64,000 nt of DNA from Ahaetulla prasina (lineage: Eukaryota > Chordata > Lepidosauria > Squamata > Colubridae). The notes below the pieces were generated by a model. That model saw nothing but the letters and a program-made list of their open reading frames with translations. It was not told where the DNA came from and made no database searches. The position numbers and the translations under genes were made by a program. This document shows positions 20,701 through 28,239 of this stretch, piece after piece; the stretch's first letter is position 1, and every line of letters starts with the position of its first letter. The stretch spans positions 181,549,459 to 181,613,458 of the forward strand of contig NC_080539.1 in NCBI RefSeq assembly GCF_028640845.1, read 5' to 3'.

Positions 20701-23621
20701 GGAACTGAATAAAAAATATTGCTACTTTGGACTTGAAGAGTTCATAAATAAGCTTTAGCAATTTGCCTAGATTCTTATGGGTCATAAAAACGTACAGTAA
20801 TATACCAGTATGCTTTGCCTTAAACTACTGTACCTTCAAATAGTTTTTGGGATTTGTTTCTATCTTTCACTATATGTTTTTCTATCCAAATCAACTTTGG
20901 ATGGGACTGGGATAAAAGTGATTTTATATAGCTTTCATAGTGTTGTAACATTCTTTTACAAATAGAGGTAGTCCTCGACTTATAGCCACAATTGAGCCCA
21001 AAATGTCTATTGCTAAGCAAGGCAGTAGCTAAGTGAATTTTGCCCCATTTTACAACCTTTCTTACTATAGTTGTTAAGTGAATCACTGTAATTGTTAAGT
21101 TAGTAACATGGTTGTTAAGTGAATTTGGCTTTCCCATTGACTTTGCTGATAGAAGGTTGCAAAAGGTGATCACTTGACCCCAGGACACTGCAACTGTCAT
21201 AAATATGAGTCAGTGGACAAGTGTCTGAATTTTGATTATGTGACCATGGAGATGCTGCAACGGTCATAAGTATTTTTCACTTTTTTCAGTGCCGTTGTAA
21301 TGGTCTCTAAATGAACTGTTGTAAATCAAGGACTACCTGTAATAAGTAACAACCAGCTAAAGTCTCAATGTATAAGAATCTATTTCTCTAATAGCATTAA
21401 TTAGAATATTGCTAGCATCTACATAATAACTTTCCTAACAATCAGATTTAGAAAATGCATACACTTGAGAGCAGGAGACTGAAAACGTATCTGTACAAGA
21501 ATATGCTCATAATGGACTGGTGCTATAATTCATAACGCTTCTGAAACTTACCAAAATAATCTGCTAGAATTAACTCCCCTACTATCCAATACATGTTAAG
21601 AAAACGAGAGAGTCCAGAATAATATTCTTTATTGGGAATCCATTTTGTCTTTTCATAATTCATATCATTTTGGGAAGGATAATACAGACGCAAAAAAGTC
21701 CCCTAGTATAAAATAATAAAAGTAATTATTGAAAGCTTTTTCTAAATGTTAATTTTTTTTAAAAAGCATGAATTACTGTATTTTTCGGAGTATGAGATGC
21801 ACCTTTTCCCCCCTAAAAGAGGCTGAAAATTTGGGTGCATCTTATACTCTGAATGTAGCTTTTTCAAAGCTTTTTTTCCAGTCCCTATGAGGCACTAACG
21901 AGGCATTAGCAAGTGAAGGGATATTCCCAGCTTTGCCTGCTCCCTCAACTCTCCACTGTGCTTTAATGAGGCACTAGCGAGTGAAGTTATCTCCATGCTT
22001 TGCTCAGACTCTCAGCTGTTCTTTATAAGCTTTTTTTCAGCCCTAATTAGGTGCTAGCCGAGTGAAGCGATCTCCCCGCACTTTGCTTGCTTTTCTCATT
22101 GCTGCTTCCTCTCAGCTGTACCTTAGAAGCTGTTTTTTATCCTCAAGCAGGGGATAAAAAACCAGCAAACTAATGTGCTGAAGCTGACCAGACAAAGGAC
22201 GCTAGCTAGAAGAATACCTGGTAGGCAGATTTTTTTCCCCTATTTTCCTCCCCAAAAACTAACCTGCGTCTTATACTCCGGTGCGTCTTATACTCCGAAA
22301 AATACGGTAATTAGAAGTGTTGTACCCTTAATTCAACTTATTTTAAACATTTTTTTTTTGTTTTGTTTACATTTATACCCCGCCCTTCTCCGAAGACTCA
22401 GGGCGGCTTACAGTGTATAAGGCAATAGTCTCATTCTATTTGTATATTTTTACAAAGTCAACTTATTGCCCCCCCAACAATCTGGGTCCTCATTTTACCT
22501 ACCTTATAAAGGATGGAAGGCTGAGTCAACCTTGGGCCGGGCTCGAACCTGCAGTAATTGCAGGCTACTGTGTTCTTAATAACAGGCTTTACCAGCGTGA
22601 GCTAAACCGGCCCTTCATTGACAAGTGACAAAAATTTGCTTAAAAGTAGTGTTTCAAATTGAACTAGTTTTTTTAAAGTATTCATGTTGGCCATAACCAA
22701 AGTAGAATTTGGATGGTATCATTATCTGCATCTGCTGATTTATGACATTAGCATAGTCAAATGGTGAAACTTTGCACTTCATTGCAGTCTGGAATTCTAT
22801 ATCTACTCTATACACAGAAAATCTGTTTATCACAAACAACTTGAAATCCCTTTTTATATCCCATTATTTGTATATCCCATTATTATATCCCATTATTATA
22901 GTATCCCCATTATAAAAAGAATCTCTTTTTATATCCCATTATTATAATCGCCTTAAAATTGGTTTGGATAGATTTTTGTATTTATATTGTAATGAATGAA
23001 AAAAAGCAAATGAACACCTTCTTCCTTATTTCTATGGTAACAAAATGAATGAGAGACGTGAATGAATGAATCCAAAACATGGATTTGTTATGGAGGTTTT
23101 TCATAAAAGCTTTTTAAATGAAAGCCAGGTTGTTTTTAGAATTTTAAAAAGGAAAGAGAACAACAATAAGCCACCTAGAAGCGTCTCAGCAAGATGGGAG
23201 ACATAGAAATTTAATAAATAAATAAAGCTAAGTATTTGTGTAACAAGTTAGACTTCTGAATGGGACGATAGTGGGCTTGTATCATGAGTGGTTCAAAATA
23301 CATAATGCATAACTGACAGAGGAGGAACGGAGAAAATGATTGGCATAGGTACCTTGGTGATACCCGCTTTGTTTGGAAATGACCTGACTGCAGTAACTAA
23401 TAAAACCTCTACCCTAAAAACAATGTTAGATGGATAATAGACTAAACTATTTTATATTTTGGATTGATTTTCTTTTCATGCAAGCTCTTTAGCATTCTTA
23501 TTAATGTAAAATTGGGTTTATTAATAATGGCAGTTATAAGTACCTGAATATCATTACCAGACATGAGGTCTGTACATCCTACAGAGTAAGGGCCTTTCCC
23601 TTCAGGAATTGCCATGGCCAT
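369..23621 (-). CDS. PLA2G7: PLA2G7-like platelet-activating-factor acetylhydrolase (gene-level, 9 firm exons)
   Basis: Serine lipase of the PLA2G7/PAFAH2 family, which removes the sn-2 acetyl or short oxidised acyl chain of platelet-activating factor and oxidised phospholipids. Nine minus-strand exons with AG/GT borders join without a frame break: 23621-23544, 21702-21552, 20318-20225, 15557-15489, 13176-13032, 12429-12316, 7917-7826, 5849-5679 and 4278-4130 (1,063 bp, about 354 codons). Counting from the first Met, the triad is Ser231 (GHSFGAA), Asp254 (ALDAW) and His309 (GSVHQ). The spacings of 23 and 55 residues equal those I recall for human PLA2G7 (273/296/351). [15 protein letters not shown] is the oxyanion-side block. 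The ending GDIDP...[13 protein letters not shown] favours PLA2G7 over PAFAH2. No signal peptide was found; the start lies where PAFAH2 starts. The 3' end is uncertain, with a weak terminal exon at 421-369. Identity as PLA2G7 or a close paralogue is strong; the exact orthologue is inferred. Confidence 0.9.
819..1110 (+). mobile_element. hAT-type MITE left part
   Basis: Begins CAGTGATGGCAAACCTATGA, the same terminus as the elements at 30153 and 39432. No matching right end or target-site duplication was found, so it is probably truncated. The 87-codon frame in it is not a gene. Confidence 0.55.
1235..1329 (-). mobile_element. hAT MITE fragment (TTTCATCCCTG end)
   Basis: Contains the subterminal AAGCCACACC...ACTGGTAGGG block and the right end TTTCATCCCTG shared with the CAGGGGTGAAAT family. 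The left end is missing. Confidence 0.5.
1460..1853 (+). mobile_element. CR1 LINE 3' fragment
   Basis: Encodes [20 protein letters not shown] and RTRSNEWRL, with the RxxFxTExSISxWNNLP-type C-terminus of CR1 ORF2. It ends with the CR1 3' signature GTTGGACTAGAAGACCTCCA and CCCTTCCAACTCT. The reading frame is broken. Confidence 0.8.
1856..2065. repeat. CT-rich simple repeat
   Basis: About 200 bp of CTCTCT, CCCC and TTTCT runs on the plus strand, directly after the CR1 tail. Confidence 0.9.
2066..3690. other. No gene recognised
   Basis: 2070-2660 is moderately GC-rich with several short open frames on both strands; it may be an old LTR or LINE 5' end, but no boundary repeats were found. 2700-2820 holds a GGTCCATGGACC palindrome. 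2960-3690 is ordinary AT-rich sequence. Confidence 0.5.
3695..3895 (-). mobile_element. tRNA-derived SINE
   Basis: The minus strand starts with a tRNA-like TGGTTAAGGCTAAAAACCAG head and carries a GTGAGTCCTACTTTTTAAGC B-box-like part. The AGCTGAATGACTTTGAGCC stretch is shared with the elements at 15085 and 56810. A CT repeat follows at 3905-3938. Confidence 0.6.
4130..4278 (-). CDS. PLA2G7: PLA2G7-like exon with catalytic His (GSVHQ)
   Basis: 149 bp encoding [36 protein letters not shown] and [13 protein letters not shown]. The His in GSVHQ completes the triad. Acceptor CTCAG. The donor GTAAGT lies exactly where the family has its last intron. Reading through the donor would add eight residues and a stop. 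Confidence 0.95.
4588..4735 (-). mobile_element. L2/CR1-like LINE 3' tail
   Basis: A TTTA simple repeat (4591-4646) followed by the reversed LINE 3' end with ATACCGCCCTATCTCCCTAG and GACTCAGGGCGG. Only the 3' tail is left. Confidence 0.75.
4862..4925 (+). mobile_element. CR1 3' end fragment
   Basis: GGTTGGACTAGATGACCTCC and CCCTTCCAACTCTAG are the CR1 3' terminal signature. Confidence 0.7.
5085..5155 (-). mobile_element. CR1 3' end fragment, reversed
   Basis: AGAGTTGGAAGGGTTCTTGG and CTAGCCCAACCCCCTGCTC are the reverse complement of the CR1 3' end. Confidence 0.65.
5679..5849 (-). CDS. PLA2G7: PLA2G7-like exon with catalytic Asp (ALDAW)
   Basis: 171 bp encoding [20 protein letters not shown], then [20 protein letters not shown] and GRERKMITI. 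The Asp in ALDAW is the catalytic acid. Acceptor CTGAACAG, donor GTGAGT. Confidence 0.95.
6373..6581 (+). mobile_element. Probable CAGGGGTG-type hAT MITE
   Basis: Starts CAGGGGTAAAATGCAGCCAG and carries the CGCATGCGCAGAAGG inner block seen at 51180 and 60300. The right end is ambiguous and no target-site duplication was found. Confidence 0.45.
6756..7752 (+). mobile_element. Mariner-type MITE, interrupted by a LINE
   Basis: Left end CAGGTAGTCCTCAACTTACG after TA; right end AAGGACTATCTG before TA. An L2/CR1-like LINE 3' piece (about 6798-7327) sits inside. Related copies are at 20965, 47504, 55104 and 60581. Confidence 0.7.
6798..7327 (+). mobile_element. L2/CR1-like LINE 3' fragment
   Basis: Encodes [19 protein letters not shown] and [20 protein letters not shown], the C-terminus of this LINE's ORF2. 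The 3' tail CACCGCCCTGAGTCCCTGG and an AAAT simple repeat (7286-7327) follow. Confidence 0.85.
7826..7917 (-). CDS. PLA2G7: PLA2G7-like nucleophile exon (GHSFGAA)
   Basis: 92 bp encoding [20 protein letters not shown] and [16 protein letters not shown] is the lipase GXSXG motif holding the catalytic serine. Mammalian enzymes usually have GHSFGGAT, so Ala replaces the second Gly after Phe here. Acceptor TTTTCAG, donor GTAAGA. Confidence 0.95.
8205..8228. repeat. (AACT)n microsatellite
   Basis: Six tandem copies of AACT in an intron of the PLA2G7-like gene. Confidence 0.85.
8308..11248 (-). mobile_element. L2/CR1-like LINE, 5'-truncated and decayed
   Basis: About 2.9 kb in reverse: endonuclease and linker (11166-9763), RT (about 9760-9170, broken by several frameshifts), C-terminal part (9160-8500) and 3' tail with ATACCGCCCTATCTCC and a TTTA repeat at 8308. 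Its 5' side abuts the MITE at 11251. It is the same family as 47519-50265. Confidence 0.88.
9763..11166 (-). CDS. LINE endonuclease/RT-linker ORF (467 codons)
   Basis: Open frame of an L2/CR1-like LINE. An APE-type endonuclease occupies the first ~200 residues, with [22 protein letters not shown] and WSDHSLL. A linker with [19 protein letters not shown] follows, then the start of RT, NYRPVSN, at the end. The frame is lost before the YADD box, so the copy cannot make a full ORF2. There is no host role. Confidence 0.85.
   Translation of the reverse strand: MPLVEMCPPGFCAFHQPRAQGRGGGVAVVIRESLEPRETTVLQIAGCESLFVRWGHRCQMGLLITYLAPCCVTAALPELLEVLAGVAVETPRLLVMGDFNLPSSGSSSTAAREFMASMTALDLTQVVDGPTHIGGGTLDLIFVSGQWSRDLDLKEIVTEPLSWSDHSLLRLDFLTAIHHRRETEPTRWFRPRRLMDPEGFRTELGPFPEGLAHGSAEELVAAWEWAAAGALDCVVPLPPLTRHRSQPAPWFSEELRGMKRRRKRLESSWRSSRSEADRTLVKSYTRAYLVALREARRSYASSLIASADNRPAALFRVTRSLLHQGERDDPLQGRAEEFNGYLYDKIVQLRDGLDQDCSDTGETAEGGLGDILWDEFDPVAPEDMDRLLGRLNATTCLLDPCPSWLVLATQEVTRGWLQAITSASLVEGVFPAALKEAVVRPLLKKPSLDPAVLGNYRPVSNPPRRRL
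11251..11733. mobile_element. TA-flanked MITE (CCGTATTTTTC termini)
   Basis: Inverted ends CCGTATTTTTCAGAGTATAA and CTTATATTCTGAAAAATACAG with a TA on each side, as in Tc1/mariner elements. It is related to 21776-22307. Confidence 0.75.
11740..12300. other. Intron sequence, nothing recognised
   Basis: AT-rich intron of the PLA2G7-like gene without open frames or clear repeats. The intron segments 12440-13020 and 7980-8200 look the same. Confidence 0.5.
12316..12429 (-). CDS. PLA2G7: PLA2G7-like exon, helical linker
   Basis: 114 bp (38 codons, phase 0 both ends) encoding [19 protein letters not shown] and a following [16 protein letters not shown] stretch. It aligns with the segment before the nucleophile exon in PLA2G7. 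Acceptor TGTAG, donor GTAAAT. Confidence 0.9.
13032..13176 (-). CDS. PLA2G7: PLA2G7-like exon, [10 protein letters not shown] block
   Basis: 145 bp encoding [12 protein letters not shown], then a Lys-rich variable stretch and [20 protein letters not shown]. It corresponds to the DRSASATYYF region of mammalian PLA2G7, the least conserved part of the enzyme. Acceptor CATTAG, donor GTATTC. Confidence 0.9.
13435..13633 (-). mobile_element. tRNA-derived SINE
   Basis: The minus strand reads GGTGGCCTAATGGTGAAGAT (A-box-like head) and GAGAGTTGAATCCCAGGTAG (B-box-like), then a TCAGGAAGGACATCCGGCC body. The head and boxes fit a tRNA-derived SINE. Confidence 0.6.
13912..15060 (+). mobile_element. L2/CR1-like LINE 3' half with (AAT)n tail
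   Basis: Starts inside RT at the ADDTQLYF motif, continues to the C-terminus and ends with CACCGCCCTGAGTCCTTCGG plus about 25 AAT repeats (14985-15060). It lies in the intron between the 15489 and 13032 exons. Confidence 0.9.
13985..14776 (+). CDS. LINE ORF2 C-terminal open frame (263 codons)
   Basis: Residues include [36 protein letters not shown] and [16 protein letters not shown]. It is the RT-thumb and C-terminal region of the same LINE family as 48568-50079, truncated at the 5' side. It is a transposon remnant. Confidence 0.85.
   Translation: MLSQCLEAVWVWMGRNRLKLNPSKTEWLWMPAPRFSQLQPRLTVGGELLAPKDRVRNLGVLLDERLSFEDHLTAVSRRAFHQVRLVRQLRPFLDRDALCTVTHALVTSRLDYCNALYMGLPLKCTQRLQLVQNAAARVIEGAPRSSHVTPLLHRLHWLPVVFRVHFKVLVTTFKALHGLGPGYLRDRLLLPHASHRPVRSHREGLFRVPSAKQCRLAAPRGRSFSVGAPTLWNELPPGLCQIADLRTFRCELKTHLFTRAGLA
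15085..15300 (+). mobile_element. tRNA-derived SINE
   Basis: Head TCTAGTGGTTAAAGCAGCTA and GAGTTCTAGTTCCACCACCC (B-box-like), then CACAGAGTTGTTGTTGAGG and a CTACTTGGAGTTATTTATAA tail, which recurs at 50700-50770. Confidence 0.65.
15489..15557 (-). CDS. PLA2G7: PLA2G7-like exon, RTLYSAI block
   Basis: Short 69-bp exon encoding [19 protein letters not shown] then SVEH. It joins the next exon through a split Arg codon to give the family motif VEHRDxS. Acceptor CTAG, donor GTATGC. Confidence 0.94.
15589..15740 (-). mobile_element. Snake1/Rex1-like LINE 3' tail with (AATAG)n
   Basis: About 12 AATAG repeats joined to the reversed LINE end AATTTTTATTGGCCAAGTGT and CAAGGAATTTGTCTTGGTGC. Identical tails are at 36002 and 58000. 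Confidence 0.85.
15741..16420. other. Intron sequence, nothing recognised
   Basis: AT-rich intron of the PLA2G7-like gene between exons 20225 and 15557. Short frames at 16041-16278 have no motif. Confidence 0.4.
16425..17645 (-). mobile_element. Penelope-like element 3' part
   Basis: Minus-strand ORF with a GIY-YIG endonuclease and a 3' region with a stem-rich motif at 16500-16545. TA repeats flank it on both sides (16404-16415 and 17645-17656). The RT domain is mostly missing, so the copy is 5' truncated. Confidence 0.85.
16587..17639 (-). CDS. Penelope GIY-YIG endonuclease ORF
   Basis: About 350 codons open. The GIY-YIG domain reads [20 protein letters not shown], then [27 protein letters not shown] and [14 protein letters not shown], as in Penelope-like retroelements. 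The frame then runs through a long Thr/Gln/Pro-rich tail. The frame upstream of 17640 is only microsatellite. The catalytic domain has no stop or frameshift, unlike most repeats nearby. Confidence 0.85.
   Translation of the reverse strand, partial: GFLEQILFISRTKCLADEQHLKPELDTLTNVLTSNGFQRNKITKLIQKEPRTKIQDREQENGTALLPYIKGTTDRISKILHKHNIKTAFCTNRKISTILRNPKDKIELENQGVYEIPCTTCPTTYIGQTNRRISARIEEHKNSFKKEEPTSSLVQHFKVTGHDIDFKKTRTIAKTEHFNNRIIREAIEIEKRPHSMNKRDDTSRLPAIWKPTLIDKRVSNTRNDTRPTLTRSTQDVTTAHPPRKQTQTHTDHKARPRTRSQTAAATLAISNPSNPFMQQTDTHYEDVARPQSQTTAMQVTSSNPPAAQTEHNQAPTNTGHTPSQSEHRKKPIQSEHSQAPTQSVQTPTSS
17646..17722. repeat. Compound microsatellite (TA)n(TG)n(TCTG)n
   Basis: Adjacent TA, TG and TCTG tandem runs at the 5' boundary of the Penelope fragment. 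Confidence 0.9.
17875..18434. mobile_element. hAT MITE with 8-bp TSD GTTCCTAC
   Basis: Begins CAGGGGTGAAATAAG and ends TTTCAACACTG. The 8-bp duplication GTTCCTAC lies on both sides (17867-17874 and 18435-18442). It shares ACCGGT-rich subterminal sequence with the other family members. Confidence 0.85.
18720..19678 (+). mobile_element. Non-LTR LINE RT C-terminal fragment (family B)
   Basis: Across frameshifts it encodes [36 protein letters not shown] and [12 protein letters not shown], a Jockey/CR1-type C-terminus. It ends GTTTGTGTATACTGTTGTGA and an AAAT tail. A sister copy is at 35330. Confidence 0.75.
19577..19602. repeat. (TA)n microsatellite
   Basis: Short TA run inside the 3' UTR of the LINE fragment. 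Confidence 0.8.
20225..20318 (-). CDS. PLA2G7: PLA2G7-like exon, FSHGLGAF block
   Basis: 94 bp, phase 1 in and phase 2 out. It encodes [20 protein letters not shown] followed by [10 protein letters not shown]; the FSHGLGAFR motif is shared by PLA2G7 and PAFAH2 and lines the active site. The donor is GTAATA. Confidence 0.94.
20965..21339 (+). mobile_element. Mariner-type MITE
   Basis: Left end GAGGTAGTCCTCGACTTA and right end AAGGACTACCTG, each next to TA. Internal TTGCTAAGCAAGGCAGT and GTTAAGTGAATTT are shared with four other copies. Uninterrupted, 375 bp. Confidence 0.75.
21552..21702 (-). CDS. PLA2G7: PLA2G7-like exon, [11 protein letters not shown] block
   Basis: Starts after CTAG and ends at GTAAGT. 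It encodes [11 protein letters not shown], then [15 protein letters not shown], matching the conserved N-terminal part of PLA2G7. It is 151 bp, phase 0 in and phase 1 out, and fits both neighbours. Confidence 0.93.
21776..22307. mobile_element. TA-flanked MITE (CTGTATTTTTC termini)
   Basis: Ends CTGTATTTTTCGGAGTATGA and CTTATACTCCGAAAAATACGG are inverted repeats, flanked by TA. Same family as 11251-11733. Confidence 0.8.
22345..22612 (-). mobile_element. tRNA-derived SINE with LINE-like tail
   Basis: The minus strand starts near GGGCCGGTTTAGCTCACGC (tRNA-like A box), then a B-box-like GGTTCGAGCCCGGCC, and ends with CCGCCCTGAGTCTTCGGAGA. The same tail is at 32913 and 59620. Confidence 0.75.
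22620..23540. other. Intron sequence, nothing recognised
   Basis: AT-rich intron before the first coding exon of the PLA2G7-like gene. 23130-23230 holds a short old LINE/SINE tail with AATAAATAAATAAA. Confidence 0.4.
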
Positions 23622-23645
23622 TTGCTTTAACTTTTGCAGTCAAAC
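23544..23645 (-). CDS. PLA2G7: PLA2G7-like exon with candidate start codon
   Basis: The acceptor TTTTTCAG ends just above 23645 and the donor is GTACTT below 23544. The coding part is 23621-23544 and contains [11 protein letters not shown], a PLA2G7 hallmark. Two Met codons lie close together: 23621-23619, and 23615-23613 in a strong GCCATGG context, so the second may be the real start. An in-frame TGA lies just after the acceptor, so upstream coding needs a different splice site. This exon therefore looks like the first coding exon, preceded by untranslated sequence. Confidence 0.8.
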
Positions 23646-23844
23646 CTGAAAAACAAGGAAATGGATAAAAGTATGAGAATTATACTAAGTTGAACAATGC
23701 AACAACAAAGTTAAATATTAAAACGGGTTTGTACAGGTGAGAAACGCACTGAAAATTCAACAGAGGAAAATGAGACAAAGTTAAACTTAGATTAATTATT
23801 AATTATGCTAACTGCTTTATAAGTTTCTTTTTATTATTATTTAT

Positions 23845-25790
23845 TTATTTATTTATTTTTATTGCACTTTTTCTCTTTAAATTTTTCTGTTACATATTTA
23901 ACAGATCTGTGACATTATTTATACAACTAGAATCAATATTCAATACATTGTATACATTCTATTTGTAAACTTTCTATTCCTTTATGTACATTTCCATTCC
24001 TTATTTCTATTATCTACCCATTCATACCATTTCTTCCATACCGCATAATATTCCGAGTCATCCTTTCCCTTTAACTCTAATGTGAGTTTGTCCATTTCCG
24101 CATCATCAAATATTTTTTGAATTACTAATCCCTCTGGTCTGGTGGTATACTGTCTTTCTTTCAATACTGTGCAAAAGCAATCCTTGCTGCCGTTAATATA
24201 TATAACATCAAATATTTTATCTTTCTATTATATTTCTAAATATCCCCAGGAGAAATACTTCTGGTTTAAGTTCTATTTGACACTTAGTTAAATCCTACAG
24301 CCATTCCTGTATCTTCATCCAATATCTTTTCACTTCGGGGCATGACCACCATGAGTGAAAGAAGGTACCTTATCCCTGTTTGCATGTCCAACTTTTTGGA
24401 TTTAAATTTGGATACATCTTGGCCAGCTTCACTGGCGCTAAATGCCAACGATAAAACATCTTATATTGGTTTTCCTTATAGGACACAGATTTAGTTGTTG
24501 TATAATTTTTATTCCAGATTTTTTTCCCAGTCTTCTAATTCTATGTTGTGTCCTACATTTTTGGCCCAGGCAATCATGGGTTCTTTCACCACCTTCTCCA
24601 CCCTATCAAATTTTAGTAAATAATTATATATTTTGGTTATTCGTTTTTCCTCTGGACCTACCAACAGTTTATCTAATTGTTGTAGCTCAATATCGAAACC
24701 GTATTCTTCTGCGTCCTTTTTATATCAAGATTGTAACTGTAGATATGGCCACCAATCCATAAATATTCCCTGTTCCTTTAACTCCTGATTGTTTTTGAGT
24801 TTCTCTTGATTATCTAAAATTTCGTTATATCTGAGCATTTTGCATACCTCTAATGTATTGGGGTGGATCATTGCCTCCATGTAGTGTTTTTTCTTTATGT
24901 CTTCCCACGTTTGTAACAGCAAATCCCTTATTTTATGTCTGTAAAAATATGAATGTGCCTTATTTCCCCTATCCCACAAAAAGGCGTGCCACCCCTTTTG
25001 TAAGTCATGACCTTCCAATGTTAAAATTCTTCTCTTTTTTTAAATTTATCCAATCTCTAATCCATACTAATATCACTGCCTTATAAGGATGCAATGTCGT
25101 TTTGTTCTAATTTATGTTTAGCTAAAGTCAATGTTTCTTTAATTTGTTCATTTCCTGATATTTTTTTTTGAGTTGGTTTTCTAATTTTCCATTTTCTTCC
25201 TTTAATATGTTATGCTGCCTCCATTTCTCCTTGTTTTTCTTTGCCATGTATGCTATCATTATCCCCCTTATGTATGCTTTCATGGTATCCCATAGGTCTG
25301 ATAGTGAAGTATGTTGTTTTTTATTTTCTTTAAAAAATAGTGTCAATTCTTTTGTAATCCTTTCAGTATATTCCTTCTCCTTTAAAATCTGGGTGTTTAA
25401 TGTCCATTTTCTCATCTTTTTTCTTTGGCCTCTCCATGTTATTTCAAGGGGGTTATGGTCTATCCCTTTGGTCTATCCCTCTATCCCTTTGCCTACTTCC
25501 TTATTTGTCCATACCATGTCAATCCTTGACCAAGATTTATGGGGGTTGGAATAAAACGTGTATTTATTTTCTTTTGGGTGCAAGCTTCTCCACATATCTG
25601 TCAAATTCAATTCATCTGTCATCTTAAACATTTTTTTTGGTAATATATTTCTTTTTTTCTTGTTCTTTTTGTCACTGGTGTAATCTTTTTTGAGATCTAC
25701 TACCCCATTATAGTCACCCACAATACATACATACCTTTGACCTATCTCGATAATCTTTTCATGGACTTTCTTTTAGTATTCAAAAGTTAT
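23845..25790 (-). mobile_element. L1 LINE with internally deleted ORF2
   Basis: Read on the minus strand: endonuclease part (MGDYNGVVDLKKDYTSDKK, SWSRIDMVWTNK), then LWDTMKAYIRGIMIAYMAK. The frame then goes directly to the C-terminal region (KELKEQGIFMDWWPYLQLQ, FYRWHLAPVKLAKMYPN) with the RT catalytic core missing. Junction near 25040. Several frame breaks. Confidence 0.8.
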
Positions 25791-25794
25791 CACA

Positions 25795-28050
25795 TGAGGG
25801 TGGTTGTTTTAGCCTCCCCCCCCCCCACAAAATTCAAAGATGGCAATGGGCAAGTTCTTCTACCACACAGGAAAATAATTTTAATGGAGAAATGCCAGTC
25901 ATGACAGATGGCATTCCAGGTGGGTTATTTAATCAGTCACTGACATAGTTGATGTATTGTCTCATTTCTCACAGTGATTCTATCAGTACTGAATTGCTAC
26001 CCAGATTACTTAGCCATACTAAGTACACAAGAGTGGTTCTTAATTTCAGATATACAGAGATTCCACCAATAATGCTGAAGGTGAGTAACTATTTAAGGAG
26101 GTTTCATATTACACCCTTCCAAGTCTTTCATGTTAGCAGCTGCCCTGCTGACATCTTAGAGAATCAAAATATCCTTAAGAAGTTTTCTCAAGATGAAAAT
26201 GGACAGACCAGTCACATTGCTAGGCAACAGCCAAGACCAAATCATTCTCAGTCTTATCCAAAGCCAATCTCCAGCATCCAAACATGTCCTGATCAAGTCA
26301 GAGCTGAGATGCATTTCTCCTGATGAGGATGAGCATGCCAACTACTTAAATCATATGGAAATGACCCATTGCAAGACAACTTGTCAAATAAAAGCTTAAA
26401 TGCGGTCTCTGTGTACTACTTTCCTAGATGGAAATCAGAGTGACTTGCTATGTTCAGAACCCTCAGAACATCAGTTCCATCCCAGCAATCTCTGGGAGCT
26501 CCTGCTTCCTGGCTTTGGAGTCAAATCACACACAAATTATTTAGTTCTATTCCCAAAACCATTTCATGCAATACCCAATAGTTTGACTCTGTCACTGACT
26601 GAAATCAACAACCAACTCACAATGATGGCCCCTCAAGAATATATTCACCTTCCTATGAAAATTGCACTTGACTGAAGCACCTCTAATTCATTGGCCCTTT
26701 AGTATGTGAAGGGGAACCATTTCTCTGAGATTTAGGCTCCAGGAACCTGCTGACATTTGTCTCCTGGAATATTGCCAGGTGGTGTGCCAGATGCAAAGGC
26801 TACAGCTTTATGAGCTTCATTATCAAATATGAAATTCTTTTATCTCAAGAATGTTGGGAGGCCAATGATCACCACTTACATGATTATAACTCCTTTTTTC
26901 CCTTTATGTCATGCATTTCCAAACCAACCATGGTATGACCACTAACATTGGAAATGAACTCATCAATTGTTTCAGAAAACATAGAGAAGACCCCTTTAAC
27001 AGGAAAAGGCAATATAAGAGGCTGATGCAACAAAAGAAGAAGCACCTACTCAAAGGCAGCTAGCAGCTATTCATAGGCATGGCACAGATCAAGAATACTT
27101 GACATCGCATTATTCCTATCATTCTAACAGACTCAACTTTTGTGTTTTAATACTAGCTACTGAATGGGAAGACAATTTCTAGACTTTACACAGAACAGAT
27201 GATACACCCTTGATAAACACAGATCCCAAAGGAACTGACTGTTCAGACGCTCAGTACTTTCCCCTCTTCTCTGACACAGATGCTGATTTCACAGATTTAA
27301 TAACAGTTGATGTTCTCACAGCTAAGTACTGCCCCATCAGTATCTAGGACAGATATCTAACCATAAAGTTTCAGGATAGACTAGATCTGGAGAATATACT
27401 AGTACAATACTAGCCAAGGAACAAGCTGGATTCATAAACAGCTTTTCTATTTTCACTTTTATCCTACTCTTGTCAGATTATACTTGACAGAGAAATATGC
27501 CTCAAAACCACATGAAAAACTATAGGCTCCCTTCATTGATTTCAGAGCAATTTTTAATTTCCTGGTCTAATCGTTGGCAGAAGGCTCCATTTATTCATTT
27601 ATAAACTATATGACACTTCTACTTTAAAGGTCAGATGCAGTCCTTAAGAGTTGCATTATTCTAATGAAATCTTGATCAAAAGTGAAGTCCAGTAAGGTTG
27701 TATTCTGGCACCATCACTGTTGAAACTATTACAATTCTGTAGTCACCAGGAGGAATAACCTCTCACATCATCTCACAAAGTTGCCAGACAAGCATATAAC
27801 AAGTCTATATGCAGTCAGTGGAGTACTCCTTTCCGAGATCTACAGTGGCCTGAAATTGTCCTGTCATTTTACCACTAGCTCTCTTTTGGTATATCCTTAA
27901 CAAACGATAGAATTCTTGGAGAATGCTCTTTTTGTACACATGGTTAACGTGCTTCCCTTACTATCGCGAATCTTACAGCAATGTATTCTAAAATTTTATT
28001 TTTAATTGCTTAGCACACTTCAACTAGATAGTCCCTGAAACTGAAACTGG
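25795..28050 (+). mobile_element. Very decayed LINE-like region
   Basis: Scattered RT-like traces remain (KEQAGF near 27415, IDF near 27535, a possible VRxYSG near 27695) with many stops. It may be an R4/R2-type LINE. The first 1 kb (25795-26850) holds open frames without motifs. Assignment is weak. Confidence 0.3.
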
Positions 28051-28239
28051 GCAAAAACACTCGCAACATTGCATGAAGCTAAACGGAAGGATAGAAATAA
28101 TAACGCTCCTCCAATACATTTTGGAAGCAAACCGCCATAGAGAAAACGGCTTGAATTGCGGGGAAGGAGAAAAGCGCGAGAATATAAACCAAATGAAGTA
28201 TCCCTCTAGACAACAGGAGAAAGATTAATTCCCCAAGAG

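Noticed and set aside
20820..21200. 126-codon minus-strand frame
   Set aside because: Lies mostly within a mariner-type MITE; no protein motif.
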